DNA from: Persicaria tinctoria
Taxonomy: Eukaryota; Streptophyta; Magnoliopsida; Caryophyllales; Polygonaceae
DNA length: 64,000 bases
Direction of reading: 5' to 3'
Assembly: GCA_037127255.1 (NCBI GenBank)
Contig: JBANSL010000009.1
Location: forward strand, 15,241,975 to 15,305,974
Of the stretch, positions 9,809 to 22,600 are shown one piece after another (the stretch's first letter is position 1; each line of letters starts with the position of its first letter). Position numbers and translations under genes: made by a program. The notes under the pieces were generated by a model, which saw nothing but the letters and a program-made list of their open reading frames with translations, was not told where the DNA came from and searched no databases.

Positions 9809-9882
9809 ACCAAGACTCGAACCCTGGTCTCTTGCGTACCAAGGCAGGATTGAGAATACATAAGACCAATTTAGCTAGTAGA
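9806..9882 (-). other. tRNA-like module A of the satellite monomer
   Basis: On the minus strand this reads like a decayed tRNA gene: an A-box-like TAGCTAAATTGGTC and, about 50 bases on, a B-box-like GGGTTCGAGTCTTGG, with outer CTAC and GTAG able to pair as part of an acceptor stem. Copies lie at about 11270-11346, 27521-27600, 46601-46680 and 48063-48142. Internal pol III boxes suggest origin from a tRNA gene or tRNA-derived SINE head. No anticodon can be named. Confidence 0.5.
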
Positions 9883-9997
9883 ACTTTATTGTTCCAATCA
9901 CTACACATTCAGTATACATGCTTAAAAGAACTCAAGAAAAACTAATATTTTTCCGAAACCCCTCCCTCTGTACGTAATCCCATATATTCATATGCAA

Positions 9998-10042
<45 letters not shown>

Positions 10043-10440
10043 GTATATATACTTTATTTTGGATTTTCCTATAGATTATTCCAAGATATAATCTACCTCA
10101 TAATCTCCCAATTTTTCAAATATTCCAAGTAATATTCTACCTCATAATAATAATAATAATATTAATATATTTTCATAATTTTTCGTAATCTCCAAACAAA
10201 TATTTCCTTCCAATGAAAATCTAAATGTGTGGGAAAACCAATTTAAAGAAAAATATATATTGACCAATGAAAATCTTTTAGCTTTTGTTATATCCAAAGT
10301 AGTTATTTCCAAAACAATAATGATGGAAGAGTGGGTCCCACACTCCAATTCAAAACGGCCAAATTGAAAATTAAGGAAATCGTGTCTTGGAAATCCGGGT
10401 TAGACAAAAATTTAAACGTGGTTAATTTGGTTAAAAAAAT

Positions 10441-10509
10441 GCTGGGGTGGAGGTTCAAACCTGGGGCAACTGCATGCTGGGGTGGAGGTTTAACCAATTG
10501 AGCTATGAT
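10441..10509 (-). other. tRNA-like module B of the satellite monomer
   Basis: The minus strand has ATAGCTCAATTGGTTAAAC (A-box-like) followed by CAGGTTTGAACCTCC; the B-box-like part reads GGTTCGAACC in three of the four other copies. The 15-base phrase around GGGGTGGAGGTT occurs twice in it. Copies are at about 26675-26744, 44621-44692, 47280-47350 and 48702-48773. Module A and module B lie on the same strand about 630 bases apart in every monomer. Confidence 0.5.
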
Positions 10510-10563
10510 AGATTACATTGCTATTTTTAACGGCGTTTTATATATATCTCATACGTCCCACAT

Positions 10564-10620
10564 ACCCTAAACCTAAACCCTAAACCCTAAACCCTAAAGC
10601 GTAAACCCTAAACCCTAAAC
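10564..10620 (+). repeat. Interstitial telomere-like (CCCTAAA)n block
   Basis: Seven or eight CCCTAAA units are present, with slips (CCTAAA, AGCGTAAA). It is the first of three such blocks per monomer. Other first blocks lie at 26798-26853, 45870-45926, 47402-47458 and 48827-48884. The recurring AGCGTAAA variant (ATCGTAAA at 26798-26853) shows that the blocks spread by array duplication rather than by repeated telomere healing. Confidence 0.95.
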
Positions 10621-11207
10621 ACCCCCTACCAAAATTTGTTTGTGTGTGAAAACTATTCACACATATATATAAGATAGATTACATTGTTCAACGGCATTTT
10701 ATATATATCCCATACCTCCCGCAAACCCTAAACCCTAAACCCTAAACCCTAAACCCTAAACTCCCTCTACCAAAATTTGTTTGTGTGTGAAAACTATTCA
10801 CATATATAACATAGATTACATTGATATAATCAAAGGCGTTTTATATATATCCCATACATCCCGTAAACCCTAAACCCTATTACCCTAAACCCTAAACCCT
10901 AAACTCCCTCTACCAAAATGAGTTTGTGTATGAAGACTATTCACATATATAAGATGGTTATATATTGGCCACTTAAGTTTTCTTTATGTTATATAGGTAT
11001 AACATTAGATGTGATGCTATTAAATATTTGGGTTGTAATGCTATTATAATACAAGATAGTATAGATATAGTATATATGTACTACATTTATAGATAATGCC
11101 CATATATATTCCATCCTCCGAAAAAAAAAAAAAAGATGCTAAAACATGAATGTCACTTTGTTATATCTCTACATATGATATTCCATTTTTTTTAATGAAA
11201 ACCCCAA

Positions 11208-11499
11208 TTGAGTGAAAAAAATAGAGATTTAGCCAAATTGAGTGAAATGCAAAAAAAAAAAAAATTAGACTACGAAGACTCGAACCCTGGTCTCTTGCGT
11301 ATCAAGGGAAGATTGAGAATACCTAAGACCAATTTAGCTAGTCGAACTTTATTGTTCCAATCACTACACATTCAGTATACATGCTTAAAAAACCAACATA
11401 CACAACTCAACAAAAACTATTTTTTTTTCCAAACCCCTCCCTCTGTACGTAATCCCATATATTCATATGCAAAACAATAATAATAACAATAATAATAAC

Positions 11500-11547
<48 letters not shown>

Positions 11548-11841
11548 GTATATATACTTTATTTTGGATTTTCCTATAGATTATTCCAAGATATATTCTA
11601 CCTCATAATCTCCCAATTTTTCAAATATTCCAAGTAATATTCTACCTCATAATAATAATAATAATATTAATATATTTTCATAATTTTTCGCAATCTCTAA
11701 ACAAATATTTCCTTCAAATGAAAATCTAAATGTGTGGAAAAACCAATTTAAAGGAAAATATATATTGACCAATGAAAATCTTTTAGCTTTTGCTATATCC
11801 AAAGTGGTTATTTCCAAGACAATAATGATGGAAGAGTGGGT
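11208..11841. repeat. Satellite-like monomer 2, left part
   Basis: It holds the A-rich start, tRNA-like module A (11270-11346), a long (TAA)n run (about 11475-11546) and the segment up to GAAGAGTGGGT. It is cut by retroelement E1, and 11837-11841 (TGGGT) is the target duplication. It resumes at 26571. Confidence 0.85.
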
Positions 11842-14800
11842 TGTAAAGGCCCGGATTTTTAAATCTTAATTCTCCGGAAAAAAAAAATCGGGTTACTTAA
11901 AATCTCTTAAAATGAATTCCGGCATATGATTATTTTAAATGGACTTTCATTCAGATTTATTTTCGCTTTCGCTTGCTAAAATTGGAAGATATAATATAAT
12001 TTATTATTTAATTCAGTCGAGAATTCGATTTAAATTTGAAGTTGTAAGCCTTATATCTTTTGAGTCGGGTTAAAGTCGAGTGAGCGGGTTTCATGATTTA
12101 TTGTATTATATTCTATTTCTTTTCCGGGTATTCTCCTTGGGATCATATTCCTTATGCCTTCCTCCTCGTTTGGGCAATTGGTCAACACACCTTTCCTCCC
12201 TACATGAACCCCTCTCTCAGCCCATTTTTTTTTATCCAAACACAACCCACAATTCATTCCCCTCTCCCTCCCTCTTACCCGTCTGTGCAAACTGCCAAAA
12301 AAATCAACAGAGGAGCCCTCCCCTCCTCCTCTTTTCACTCCCTGCAGAAGCTCAGAAGAACCCATCTCCCATCGCCGAATTCATCGCCATCACAGCCCCC
12401 TTCTCCCTCTTCCTGGCGGCCTGTTGCATCCACCACCACCAGAAGCCCGTCGTCCGTGAAGAATCAGCAGAGCTCCTCTGCTCGAGTACAAGTCGCCAAC
12501 GTTCCTCCCGCCGAGTGCTAGCAGGACGCCGAGCAGGGCCACACCCTCCTCTTGTCTCGCTAAAAGGACACCCGCAGCACCACCTTCTCCCGTTTCGCTT
12601 TCCACCCAGGGCCACCGGAGCACCGACGCCGCCACCGTCTTCCTCCCTCCTCTGATTTGTTTCCTGATTTCGATCGGTAAGGTTCATTCTCCTTCCACTC
12701 GACTTCAAGCTGCGAAAAGCTTCGCCTTTTGACATCCCTTTGTCAACCCAGGAAAGCTCGTACGGTTCCGTCTCCGGTGAGCCACATCGAGCCCCGACGA
12801 ACCCATCCCGGCGAGACGAAACCGCGCCTCGGTGAGCCTATTCTCTCCTCCTTCTTCCTTTCCTTCTTGTCGTATGTGTGTGCCTTGTGTCGGAGCCCAT
12901 CATCGTTGCCGGCGAGCTCCCCTCGTCCCTTCCCTTTCCAGATCTCGAATGGGACTGATGGGGGAGGCGATGAACAGTGAACCGGGTTCACTCCCTTTTC
13001 TTTTATTTGGTTTTGTTTTGGTTGGTCCGGTTCACCTTGTTTTAATCTAAAATCGGTTTCCTTTTAAAAGAGATGGGCTTGGGCCAGACATGGATCCGGG
13101 TTTGGGGACTGGGCCTTTATTTCGGGTTAGGGTTGGACTTTTGGTTGAGTTTTAAAAAGAGGTTTTGTGTTCTATATTATATATAAATATGTTGTATGTT
13201 GAGTTAATAATTTATAACACATAGTTATTGTATAATTGTTAGTAATTACTAGATTATCATTTATATATTAATATTCTGAGTTTCGAGTAATGAATATATT
13301 TTATGGAAATATTAAATATATTATAATTTGTTTTAGAAAATAGTGAAGTGAACTATTGAGGTTAACTTATAAAATGATTCATTTGTTGATGTTGTGTTAT
13401 AAATATGATTTTATAAAGTCGATTAATTTGGTGTTTATTTTAGATAAACATTGTTGGTAAATTATTTAAAAGAGATTTTTCATGTTTCGGAAATGTGTTT
13501 TAATAACTTGTGTTTGGGAAACTAAAATGCTGGAATTATTTCTATAATATGATCTTGAAAGATTTGTTGAGGATTTAAATGATAAATGTCGGGATTTGGC
13601 CAAATATGATTTGAGAAATTATTTTGAATATGAGTTGACTTAATTTGGGATTTAAGAGTGAGAAATATTGTTGGTGAGATTTATCAGTGATTTTGATTAA
13701 ATGGTTTTGGTTGATGTCAATCATGTCGGAAAGGTTTTGGAAAATGGTTTTAGCGTCGATTGGGTTTTAGGATGTTGAGAACTTGGGTTTCGTGTGTGGG
13801 AATGTTAGTCTGGTAGCTTACGGAAGTGGCTTGATGATAGGTGTGTATCGCTTTTGGATTGCTTGGACTTGCATTGGGCCCTTGCTTGTATTATCCTGCT
13901 GTTCTGCATCTTCAGGTAAGTTTCCTAGGGGCTTACTCAGTTTAGACATTCATGCCTGTTGTTGCATTTTATGTTAGGTGTTGCATATGCATAAAAGCAT
14001 GCCATGTAGTATCCTGTTTAAGTTGCATTAATTGAATGAGCATCTGCTTACTTATTGCATTTGAAACAGAACGGCCGTTATCTGTGATAGTCCTAGAGTC
14101 TTTGCTAGGGTCATAGGGTAGCCCAGCCTCATCGGGTACCCTGAGTCAATCGAGTCAGGAACTTCCTTATATTATGCCTGCGGGCTTTATTGTGGAGCGG
14201 GTTAGGCATGCGTGCCGCCCGATTATGATGGAATGCAGTCACGAGTTGGCCAGTCTCCGCCCTATCGGAAGGGGGTGGAGGTAGGAGAGGGATATGCCAT
14301 TTGGCATTGTCTTGGGCCCTTTACAGTATTTATGCACATTATAATAACTAGGAGCATGCTAGTGTGTTTGACTTTTGTACTGCTTTAGAGCATCTTTATT
14401 AGGTATAGCACATACTATGTGGCCTTGGCGAGGACTGCCGGTCCCGCATGAGTGGCTCGATCTGACTCCTTTCCCCGTTCTTTTTTTAAAGGTATTTTCT
14501 GCAGATCATGTTGCTCCTTGCTTCTGTGACGGGAAACCCTTTGGAGAATCGAAAAACCTAGCTAATATTTTAACTTGGTAAAATGGTAATCACTTGGTTA
14601 TGATTTGGTTTGACCCGGCATTTGTCGTGGCATTTGTATCCTAGTTTTGCTTCCGCTTTACTTTCGGTTGAATTGGATTTTTCGATATAGTCTTAGGACA
14701 GGTAAAGGGTACCCAATGGCCCTTCGTGATTTTTTGGGTTTGAAATCCCTCTTTCTACCAATCTTAAATGAGTTTGAAACCTCGACCCGTACTTGGATTG

Positions 14801-14867
14801 CAAGATCCGAACAAGGGGTTTTATCCCTTGAAACGTAACCTAGAAATCATAATTCTGGGCCGTTACA
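11842..14867 (+). mobile_element. E1 5' LTR
   Basis: The start is TGTAAAGGCCCGG and the end GGGCCGTTACA. A CT- and GC-rich section (about 12130-12990) with a donor-like CTCGGTGAGC at 12830 is followed by an AT-rich middle, the splice donor CAG/GTAAGT (13913-13921) and the conserved box (14070-14150). A candidate 3' splice site TTTTCTGCAG ends near 14503. Long frames at 12080-12655 and 12352-12735 are low-complexity and are probably not genes. Confidence 0.92.
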
Positions 14868-14871
14868 AAGA

Positions 14872-14888
14872 TGATATCAGAGCTGAGG
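14872..14888 (+). other. E1 primer-binding site (tRNA-iMet type)
   Basis: TGATATCAGAGCTGAGG begins 4 bases after the LTR. Plant tRNA-iMet would be complementary to TGGTATCAGAG, so one G-to-A change is present here. Minus-strand DNA synthesis would start at this site. Confidence 0.85.
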
Positions 14889-17723
14889 TTGTGCAATTCG
14901 GGTACACAAGGTTCGAGTGTATGTTTTGGAAAACCGCCCATGAATTTCAAGGAATTTTGAAAGGATTTTAAGAAGGGCAAAATGAACTTAAGATGTCTAA
15001 CTGAAATTGGACTATGTAATGAACTTGACTTGTAATAAAAGAGGGAAACCGACCAAACGGGGACGCGAGTGGGTAGTAAAGGCGCTAGACCACCCCTATT
15101 GGGTGTAGTTGGGAACGGTAGACAAAATTCCAGCTTGTTCTTTACAGATGGGTTGGGAGACTCCAAGGAGATCATTATGTGTTTTATCAACTGATTCTGT
15201 GTTGAATGCTTACTATGCTAGAGATTTGATTTGGATGCTCTAACTATGAAATGTGTACTGACTTACCTGTGCAAACGGGATAGTGGGAGTACCTTTATTT
15301 CTATATGGTCAAGTCCAGCTTGTGTGAAACAGCCCTTCAACTATGTTCTATCGAGTCTTCCTCCCAGATGTCAGTGTCTTCCACGGGGAATCGGGTCGGT
15401 AAACACATTGTGTCGGAACATGTATGGATATAAATGTGGGTTGAGTGAGTATTGGAAGGTAGTTCTTGATGTCATTTTGAGTCGAGAGTAAGGTGTTTAT
15501 GAGGCTGTCTTTCTTGATTTTTATGATGATTGACCAGTGTTTTCCTACCACAAGTGTCGTACCAAAGTCCCACGGGAAAGAGGAGTAATGAGTCGGTTGG
15601 GAAAAGTCAATGGTTGCCCTTAGGGATCTCTGTCCGGTTGTAATTGCGACTCTCTCTGAATTGCATGACATAATTTTGTAATCTTTGGCATGTACCCTGC
15701 GAATGCCCATTGGTAAAAAGCTACTCATGTTGTTGCACCTATGATTGGTTACATTACTTAGGTCTTGTGTTATGTCTTGGCTTCTACCATGATTATATGT
15801 TGTCATAGCATGTTTACTTGGCATATTGATCGTAGGATTGAATAAAAGTGTGACTTCATGAAATGGATCTGTATGATTTTACTCTACTAGGTTCATGATA
15901 GTGTGATCGTTAAATTTTGATACTCTGATGAAGCAAGTTCCTTATTTGATACGTGCTACAACTTGATGTCAACATGCCTTATATGATACGTAATTTCTAG
16001 TACATGTTATTGTCATGACCCTTAATGTAAATTCGTGATTGTATAACATCATGTATCCATGCTAGTCACATTGTTTAGGTCTCGTGTTGCATCTCGCCTT
16101 CTGTCATGATTATGTTTGGGTTCGCGTGTCTGATTGACCTGTTGTAATGATCGTACTACTGATTGGTTAGAACCATGAATGGCATGATATGAGTCTACAT
16201 GAATGTTGCTTTCCCTGAATTAGGTCCATGATAGTGTGGTAAGCTCCTCTTTGTACGAATGCCCCGTAAGATGATCTCCTCGGCATTTTAGTTAGTGTTG
16301 CCCTTGGCCTTGCTTGATTAAATTAGTAGTTCCATCTGTGACCATGATATCGAAGTAATATCTTGAGATATGCGTGTCTCATTTAGTATTATTAAATTGG
16401 AACACATGCCCCGTATTCTGCTTATATTGTCATGTTACGTAGGCTTATATTATGCACTGCTACATTCCTCCCATGCTTTTGTATCGCTGGACTATGTCAA
16501 TGTGGTCTCTTGTGTATCATTGTGTTAGTCAATCAAGCGCATGTAGGTATCAAATGTTGTATTGCGTCATTAGTACCACGTAGGGCTTTTGGTTGCGAGT
16601 TGTGCGGATTTGTACCTTGGCTACATTATTGTTGATTCCCTCTCGAGATATGTCCTTGACAGTGTGACTCTTCCCTTCTGCTATTCTCTTAAAATGTTGT
16701 ATTCGCCCTTATTAGCCCTAGCATGTTTACATGATCATCGCTCTATAGCGTTCCCTGTTACTTTATGATGCCCTCTCGTGCTTACATGATATATGACTTG
16801 ACACTTCGCATGATCACACACCACACTATATCATGTTTCCGCATATACATAACATCGGAATGTTAGGGTGGGTCTAGTCGAAGTGCCTTGATGAGTTCAT
16901 GTTCGATATGTGCTAGTAGTATCCTATAAGGTTTATGAATTCCGATATGACTCCCTAGATGGTAACTTTTCGTACTTACTGCATTGCGTAAACATGCTTC
17001 GTGAACCTTATGATGAGTTCTATTAGGCCACTCTTAACTATGTCATGCCTCATCGTGTATCGCTAACATCCTGCAGGACCTATGCTTTCTGAATGTGACC
17101 CTTCGTCTGATTGCATACCATTCTCGACTTATTATATGATCATGGTTGCCATATGTGATAGATACTATGCTGCTCTTATGTGTTCTCGTTTAACATTAGG
17201 TCGGATTGTTACGATAACCTCATCATGATGCATTGACCTTGATTGTGATATATATACCCCGCTAGTGCATTGCTCATATATATGATATTTGCTGTCTGGT
17301 AAATCCCGCATATCTCACTTAAGTTGCTAGGCATATCTGCGTTCATGGGATAATAGACTACGATCTTGTCTCACGTGCATCCGTGTAGCACTCGAATTTG
17401 TCTTTTAGGAATGAATACGTATGTCATACTCATTGAGATAGGTACATGTTAGTGTGGATTAATATGATTGATATGTCCTATGGTGAATTTGTGTCTGTTT
17501 GTCACAATTGCAACCTAATAGACCTCCATAAGGGCGTTGTTGCTATTCTTGGGTCAGAGTCTTGCCTCTAGTATTGTCGTCTTTAGTTGTGGTACGTGTT
17601 TGTCTCCGAAAGGAATTTGGGTTGTCTTATCTTGTCACTTCCCTACCTCCGCTAACTTGAACTCCTACACGATACATTGAACGAGCGACCGTATAGGAAA
17701 AAGGAAGGAAGTTAGATAGTGAT
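14889..17723 (+). other. E1 internal domain, left noncoding part
   Basis: No gag-like frame is found. Just after the PBS is a segment conserved with E2a and E3 (around GGCGCTAGACCACCCC). It is open on the antisense strand (14840-15190), with FPTTPNRGG shared with E2a. Farther on, the phrase TAGGT(C/T)CATGATAGTGTG and variants recur near 15887, 16219 and 17440, hinting at degenerate tandem units of about 0.35-0.4 kb. Otherwise nothing is recognised. Confidence 0.7.
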
Positions 17724-17776
17724 AGAGCAATGTGGCGAAAACGTGGGCCCATAACCCACAAGCCTCTAGATCGACG
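17724..17776 (+). other. tRNA-iMet-like sequence inside E1
   Basis: The 17 bases GTGGGCCCATAACCCAC at 17743-17759 equal the whole anticodon arm of plant initiator tRNA-Met, including the CAT anticodon. Downstream AGCCTCTAGATCGA resembles AGGTCCCAGGATCGA of the T arm, and upstream AGAGCAATGTGGCG is a shortened, diverged D-arm region. The acceptor 3' half is not preserved. Homologous sequences sit in the internal domains of E2a (37640-37691), E2b (30560-30617) and E3 (58127-58184), always in the sense of the element. Confidence 0.75.
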
Positions 17777-19677
17777 GTGTTGGTGGGGCAGGTACGCCTC
17801 GAGGACTAAGGCTACCAAGTACAATATGACTTGAAGGTAGGAGTGTCCTCCGTTCGAATTACTAACCCTTCTGAATCTGTTGATGATATTGCACTGACCC
17901 GGCGATGAGAATTACGTGTTGATGTGCTGATTTGGTGATGAATTGTTGTCTGATTGTCTATGATAATATGATTTGATGCTTTATAGTTCTAATGTGCCTT
18001 ATGCCTTGATGTGTTGACACTCTGAGTTGCAAAACATGATCTAAATTCCTTGCCTATAAAATGTGAGCTGCAATTGCTGAGAACCTGAATTGTTATCTGA
18101 TAAGGTCATGATGAAACTTGCTAGATTGGATTGACTGTGCTCGTATATGATGTTTTACAATAATTATTAAGCATGCCGGTACATTGAGACTTGTTGATAT
18201 AGTTGCAATAATTGATGATGAACCCATGATGCTATAAATGCTAGTTGATATGATGTGGTCCTTATGTGTAATATTGTCCATGATTGCTTCTTCTTTGAAC
18301 TTGTGGTTGAGGGTTCTCTTGTTGAGTGGTAAAAGAATTCTAGGCGGTTAGGATGATCGATGGTATTTCGAGGTAAGACGCAAGAGAGAGATCAATGTGG
18401 TTAGCAGCGTATGATGCTTGTGATGTCTTGGGTAGTATATGGAGTGTGAGGAATGACTTTTGAGAGTATTGATGATATAGTATGAGGGGTTCTCGGGCGT
18501 GAAGTTAGAGATAGGAGTTGGATTCTTAGAGGTGGATGGTGTGTGGGAGCGCTTGATTGAATGAGGGGTGAGATTGGAGTATCGAAATGAATTGGGATTT
18601 ATTCAGGGGATTTTATCGGAGTTAGCGTGGTTGAGTCTATAAGAGGATTAATCTTGGCTTGAGAGTAGAGATGGGTGAGTGAGGATTGTGTTTTATTTTG
18701 ACTGGTATGATGTGAGGAATTTTCTTGATTTTGTGATTTATTTATATCTGCTGGCATGATATTAGATAACAACCATGATGAACCTGATATGGAATTACAT
18801 GTTGATATGCAATATTAAAATCTAGTTGGTAGTGACAAGTGTTACCATGATATATTATTATCCTGTTATATTGGGTTAGAAGCATGTTAGGACGTGCTGT
18901 GATGTGATATATGAAGTAATGATGAGTATGAACCGTGGGATAATGATGTGCTATTATGTGAAAGCATGATGTTTATTATGTGGTAGTAAGCATGATATGT
19001 ACTATATGGTTGACAAACATGATTATTGGTTATGTAAATGATGAATATGACTTGAAGTATGGTCATGATTAGTATATATGAGATAATGGTGTATGATTTC
19101 TAAATGATTGTCATTCGATATTATGATGAGTTAAGGTGATGTCTTTCAGAGCATGCTGACATTTTGGTGATTTATATACTGCTTGATCTCCCCTTTTCTG
19201 AATCTAAATAGCATGACTTTGTTGTGTTGATATGTTAACGTGATGAATCTGGTCTACTTGTGTTGCAATATCGAGATGCGGTAATGAGATTTGATGTGTA
19301 CTGGCGTACTAACCCCATAACATCCAACCCGTTGATTTCTGGACATGTGTGCTTACGTGATGAGTGATGCACATTCGATTATGCACTTGCGATGCCTTCA
19401 GTGTGATGTAGATATACCTTATGATTTGTAGTATGTTGAGGTTTGTTGTTTCTTTGGTACTTGAGACTTGTTAGCATGTTATGTTTGCGTTAATTAGACG
19501 GTTATGTGATGGTTTGTGACTATGATATGATGTGGGATTTGCCATGTGTGAGATGGCTTATGGTATTATGCTTATGTAAGGGTGATGAGACTTTGGTTAT
19601 GGTACTTGTTGAGTTGTGAATGATGTTGCATGATTTGGAAACTAGGAAGAGAATATGGGATTAGCCCTTAGAGGTGG
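17777..19677 (+). other. E1 internal domain, right noncoding part
   Basis: The stretch is rich in ATGATNTG-type phrases with no open frame of note. It ends with TTAGCCCTTAGAGGTGG at 19661-19677, the left half of the PPT-like hairpin, which the solo LTR interrupts. Confidence 0.65.
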
Positions 19678-22600
19678 TGTAAAGGCCCGGATTTTTAAAT
19701 CTTAATTCTCGTAAAAAGAAATTAAATATGAATTTAAATCGGGTTAACTAAAATCTGTTAAAATGAATTCCGGCATATGATTATTCTAAATAGACTTTCG
19801 TTCCGATTTATTTTCGCTTTCGCTTGCTAAAATTTGAAAGTATAATATAATTTTATTATTTGATTCAATCGAGAATTCGATTTAAATTTGAAGTTGTAAG
19901 CTTTATATCTTTTGAGTCGGGTTAAAGTCGAGTGAGCGGGTTTTGAGATATTTATTCGGGTATTTAAAATATCTTTTGGGGATCATTTTAATCCCATTTC
20001 TTTTCTCTTTTCTTTTGTTCTCTCTTTGGTCTCTCTCTCATGCGTGCTCAGACTTGTCAACAGATTCCCTTGCTCTTACAATTTTACACAATGTACAGCT
20101 CTTTCTCCTTTCCCATTCTTGGCTAGACCCCTATCTCCACCTTCAACCCTTCAGGCTTGTCTTCCCCCTCCAATTTTGGCAAGGTTGCCAGCAGGAATCC
20201 CACGCCATGTGAGGCCAAATTGGTCTCAAAGAATGTAAACATCACCCTCTCCCATTTCAATTTCAACCTTCCATCTCTCTCTTAAGCACTGACAAACCTC
20301 ACCTCTTCCCTTCTCCTTCCCTTGTTGGAGCTGGCTGCCTCCAAGCCACTATCACCACCACCTAGCCACGGTTTACCGACGAGCCCCACCACCAGCTCCT
20401 CTTTTCGCTGTGCCTCCGCCACCAGAAATCACCCAAGGCGCCATCGATTTCACCGAGCCACATTTCGTTCTCAAATTCGAAGGTCTGCCGAGCCAAGCAT
20501 CACATACACCTTCTTCCTTCTTCCTCGTTTCCGAGCAGTAGCAATGGTGGCCAGGAGCGCCGTCGGATCCCGGGGCCGTCAACATCGTTTCCGCCTCTCC
20601 TTCCTCTGCTTCCCGTTCGCAAGCCGCAGCAGCCCAGCTTCTGTTCGAGCAGCAGCAGCCGACCACGAGCCCGAGGAAGCCACCCCGGAACCGCCGACGC
20701 CGTTCTCGCCCCGTCTCGCCTGTTTCGCAAGAAAAAGGTCGATTTCGTTTTCTTATTCGATTGCGGTCCTAATCTCGTCAAAATCTGTTTTTGCTCATCC
20801 CCTGCTTCTCCTAGGACTCGACCGGAGCTCCTTCCCCGTCAATCGTAGGCAGAGCCGCCCTCGGAGCCCCATCGGAGTCGGAATCGCGCGCGTCGGTAAT
20901 CCCTCCATTTCTCTCTCTCTCCTTCACTCGCGTTTAGCTCTCTTTGCCTGGGTTGGGGTCGGGGTTTGATATCGGTCAGATTGGGTCAGTCTTGGGTCGG
21001 AAACCATGGTCGCCGGCAAGGCCTTCCCCTTCCTCCACTCCTCGCGTTTCTTCCGTCGCTGAGAGCAGCTGTTGATTTGGGGAAGGAGATAAGGGATTGG
21101 GTTTGGGCCTATTGCTTCAGATCCGGATTTTCTTTTTGGGCGGGTCTGGGTCTTTCGGTTCCGGGTTATAACACTTGGGTTGTGGGATCCGGTTTCCCCC
21201 TCCACTTTCTTATTTTGTGGGCCGGATCTGGTTGGGCTTTTTGTCCGGGTTATATCTTTGGGCTGAGGGCTTTGTTGTTGTTGTTAAATCTTTTAAATGT
21301 TAATTGTTTTGTGTTATTGTCAGCCTACTAGAATATTACTATTATTCGAACCAAAAAAAGAATATTATTATTATTATGCGATTTATGGAGTTTTATAATA
21401 AATATATATTTGTGAAATTTTATGGGTTATAAAAGTATTTGAAAATAATACTATTGGGATAAGCATTGGGTAATTATTTAAATATGTGAATTTTGGAAAG
21501 GAATTATTAATAAAGTAGATGATGATAATTATATATATTGATGATAATTATTTAAAAGAGATTTTCCAGTTTTGGAATTATCTCCTTAAGGATTGTTGTC
21601 TTGAAAACCAAAATGCCGGAATTAGTTCTATTAGAAAATTGGTTTAAATGTTTAAATGTTTAACGTTGGGATTCCTTGTTTTGGTTTGATAATGTTAATT
21701 TTGGGAAAGAAGTTTGAACGGTGTTGTTGGTGTGATTTTATCAAAGGGTTTGATTGGAAGAATGATTTTGGTTGATGTTGATCATATCGGAAAGGTTTTA
21801 GAAAATGGTTTTACCGTCGATTGGTTTTAAGGATGTTGAGAACTTGGATTTCGTGTGTATGAATGTTGGTCCGGTAGCTTATGGAAATGGCTTGATGATA
21901 GGTGTGTATTGCTTTTGGATTGCTTGGACTTGCATTGGGCCCTTACTTGTGTTATCCTGTTGTTCCGCATCTTCAGGTAAGTTCCCTAGGGGGCTTACTC
22001 AGGTTGGACATTCATGCCTGTTGTTGCATTTTATGTTAGGTGTTGCATATGCATACCAACATGCCATGTAGTATCATGTTTAGGTTGCACTAATTGAATG
22101 AGCATCTGCTTACTTTATGCGTTTGAAACAGAACGGCCGTTATCTGTGATAGTCCTAGAGTCTTTGCTAGGGTCATAGGGTAGCCCAGCCTCATCGGGTA
22201 CCCTGAGTCCATCGAGTCATGAACTTTCTTATATTATGATACGCCTGCGGGCTTTATTGTGGAGCGGGTTAGGCATGCGTGTCGCCCTATTATGAATGAA
22301 TGCATTCACGAGTTGGCCAGTCTCCACCTATCGGAAGGGGTGGAGGTAGGAGAGGGATATGCCACTTGGCATTGTCTTGGGCCCTTTACAGTATTTCTGC
22401 ACATTATTATGAACTACGAGCATGCTAGTGTGTTTGAATTTCGTACTGCATTAGAGCATCTTTATTAGGTATAGCACATACTATGTGGCCTCAGCGAGGA
22501 CTGCCGGTCCCGCATGAGTGGCTCGATCTGACTCCTTTCCCCGTTCTTTTTTTAAGGTATTTTCTGCAGATCTTGTTTGCTCCTTGCTTCTGTGACGGGA

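Larger units (their letters stand above)
9744..11207. repeat. Satellite-like monomer 1 with telomere-like blocks
   Basis: This is the first and only uninterrupted copy on the left of a tandem array with a period of about 1.46 kb. In order it holds a poly(A) tract, tRNA-like module A (9806-9882), a (TAA)n run (10000-10040), the ATGATGGAAGAGTGGGTCCC segment, tRNA-like module B (10441-10509), and three telomere-like blocks (10564-10620, 10723-10762, 10865-10904). Each block is followed by a phrase such as CTACCAAAATTTGTTTGTGT and a GAAAACTATTCACA phrase. An AT-rich tail closes the monomer. No protein gene is present. Confidence 0.85.

Noticed and set aside
9806..9882. Modules A and B as functional tRNA genes
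   Set aside because: Stems are incomplete and no anticodon can be assigned. Only the A- and B-box-like parts are convincing.
10564..10904. Telomere-like blocks as a true chromosome end
   Set aside because: Blocks are short, degenerate, repeated once per monomer and flanked on both sides by unrelated sequence.
12080..12655. A 191-codon frame repeated at 23778-24353
   Set aside because: The conservation is explained by the two copies being LTRs of one element. The content is low-complexity and the same stretch is open in other frames.
20322..20969. A 215-codon open frame in the nested solo LTR
   Set aside because: Composition is Ser/Pro/Arg-rich, it overlaps open frames on the other strand, lies within the GC-rich LTR module, and has no domain. 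Treated as a compositional artefact.
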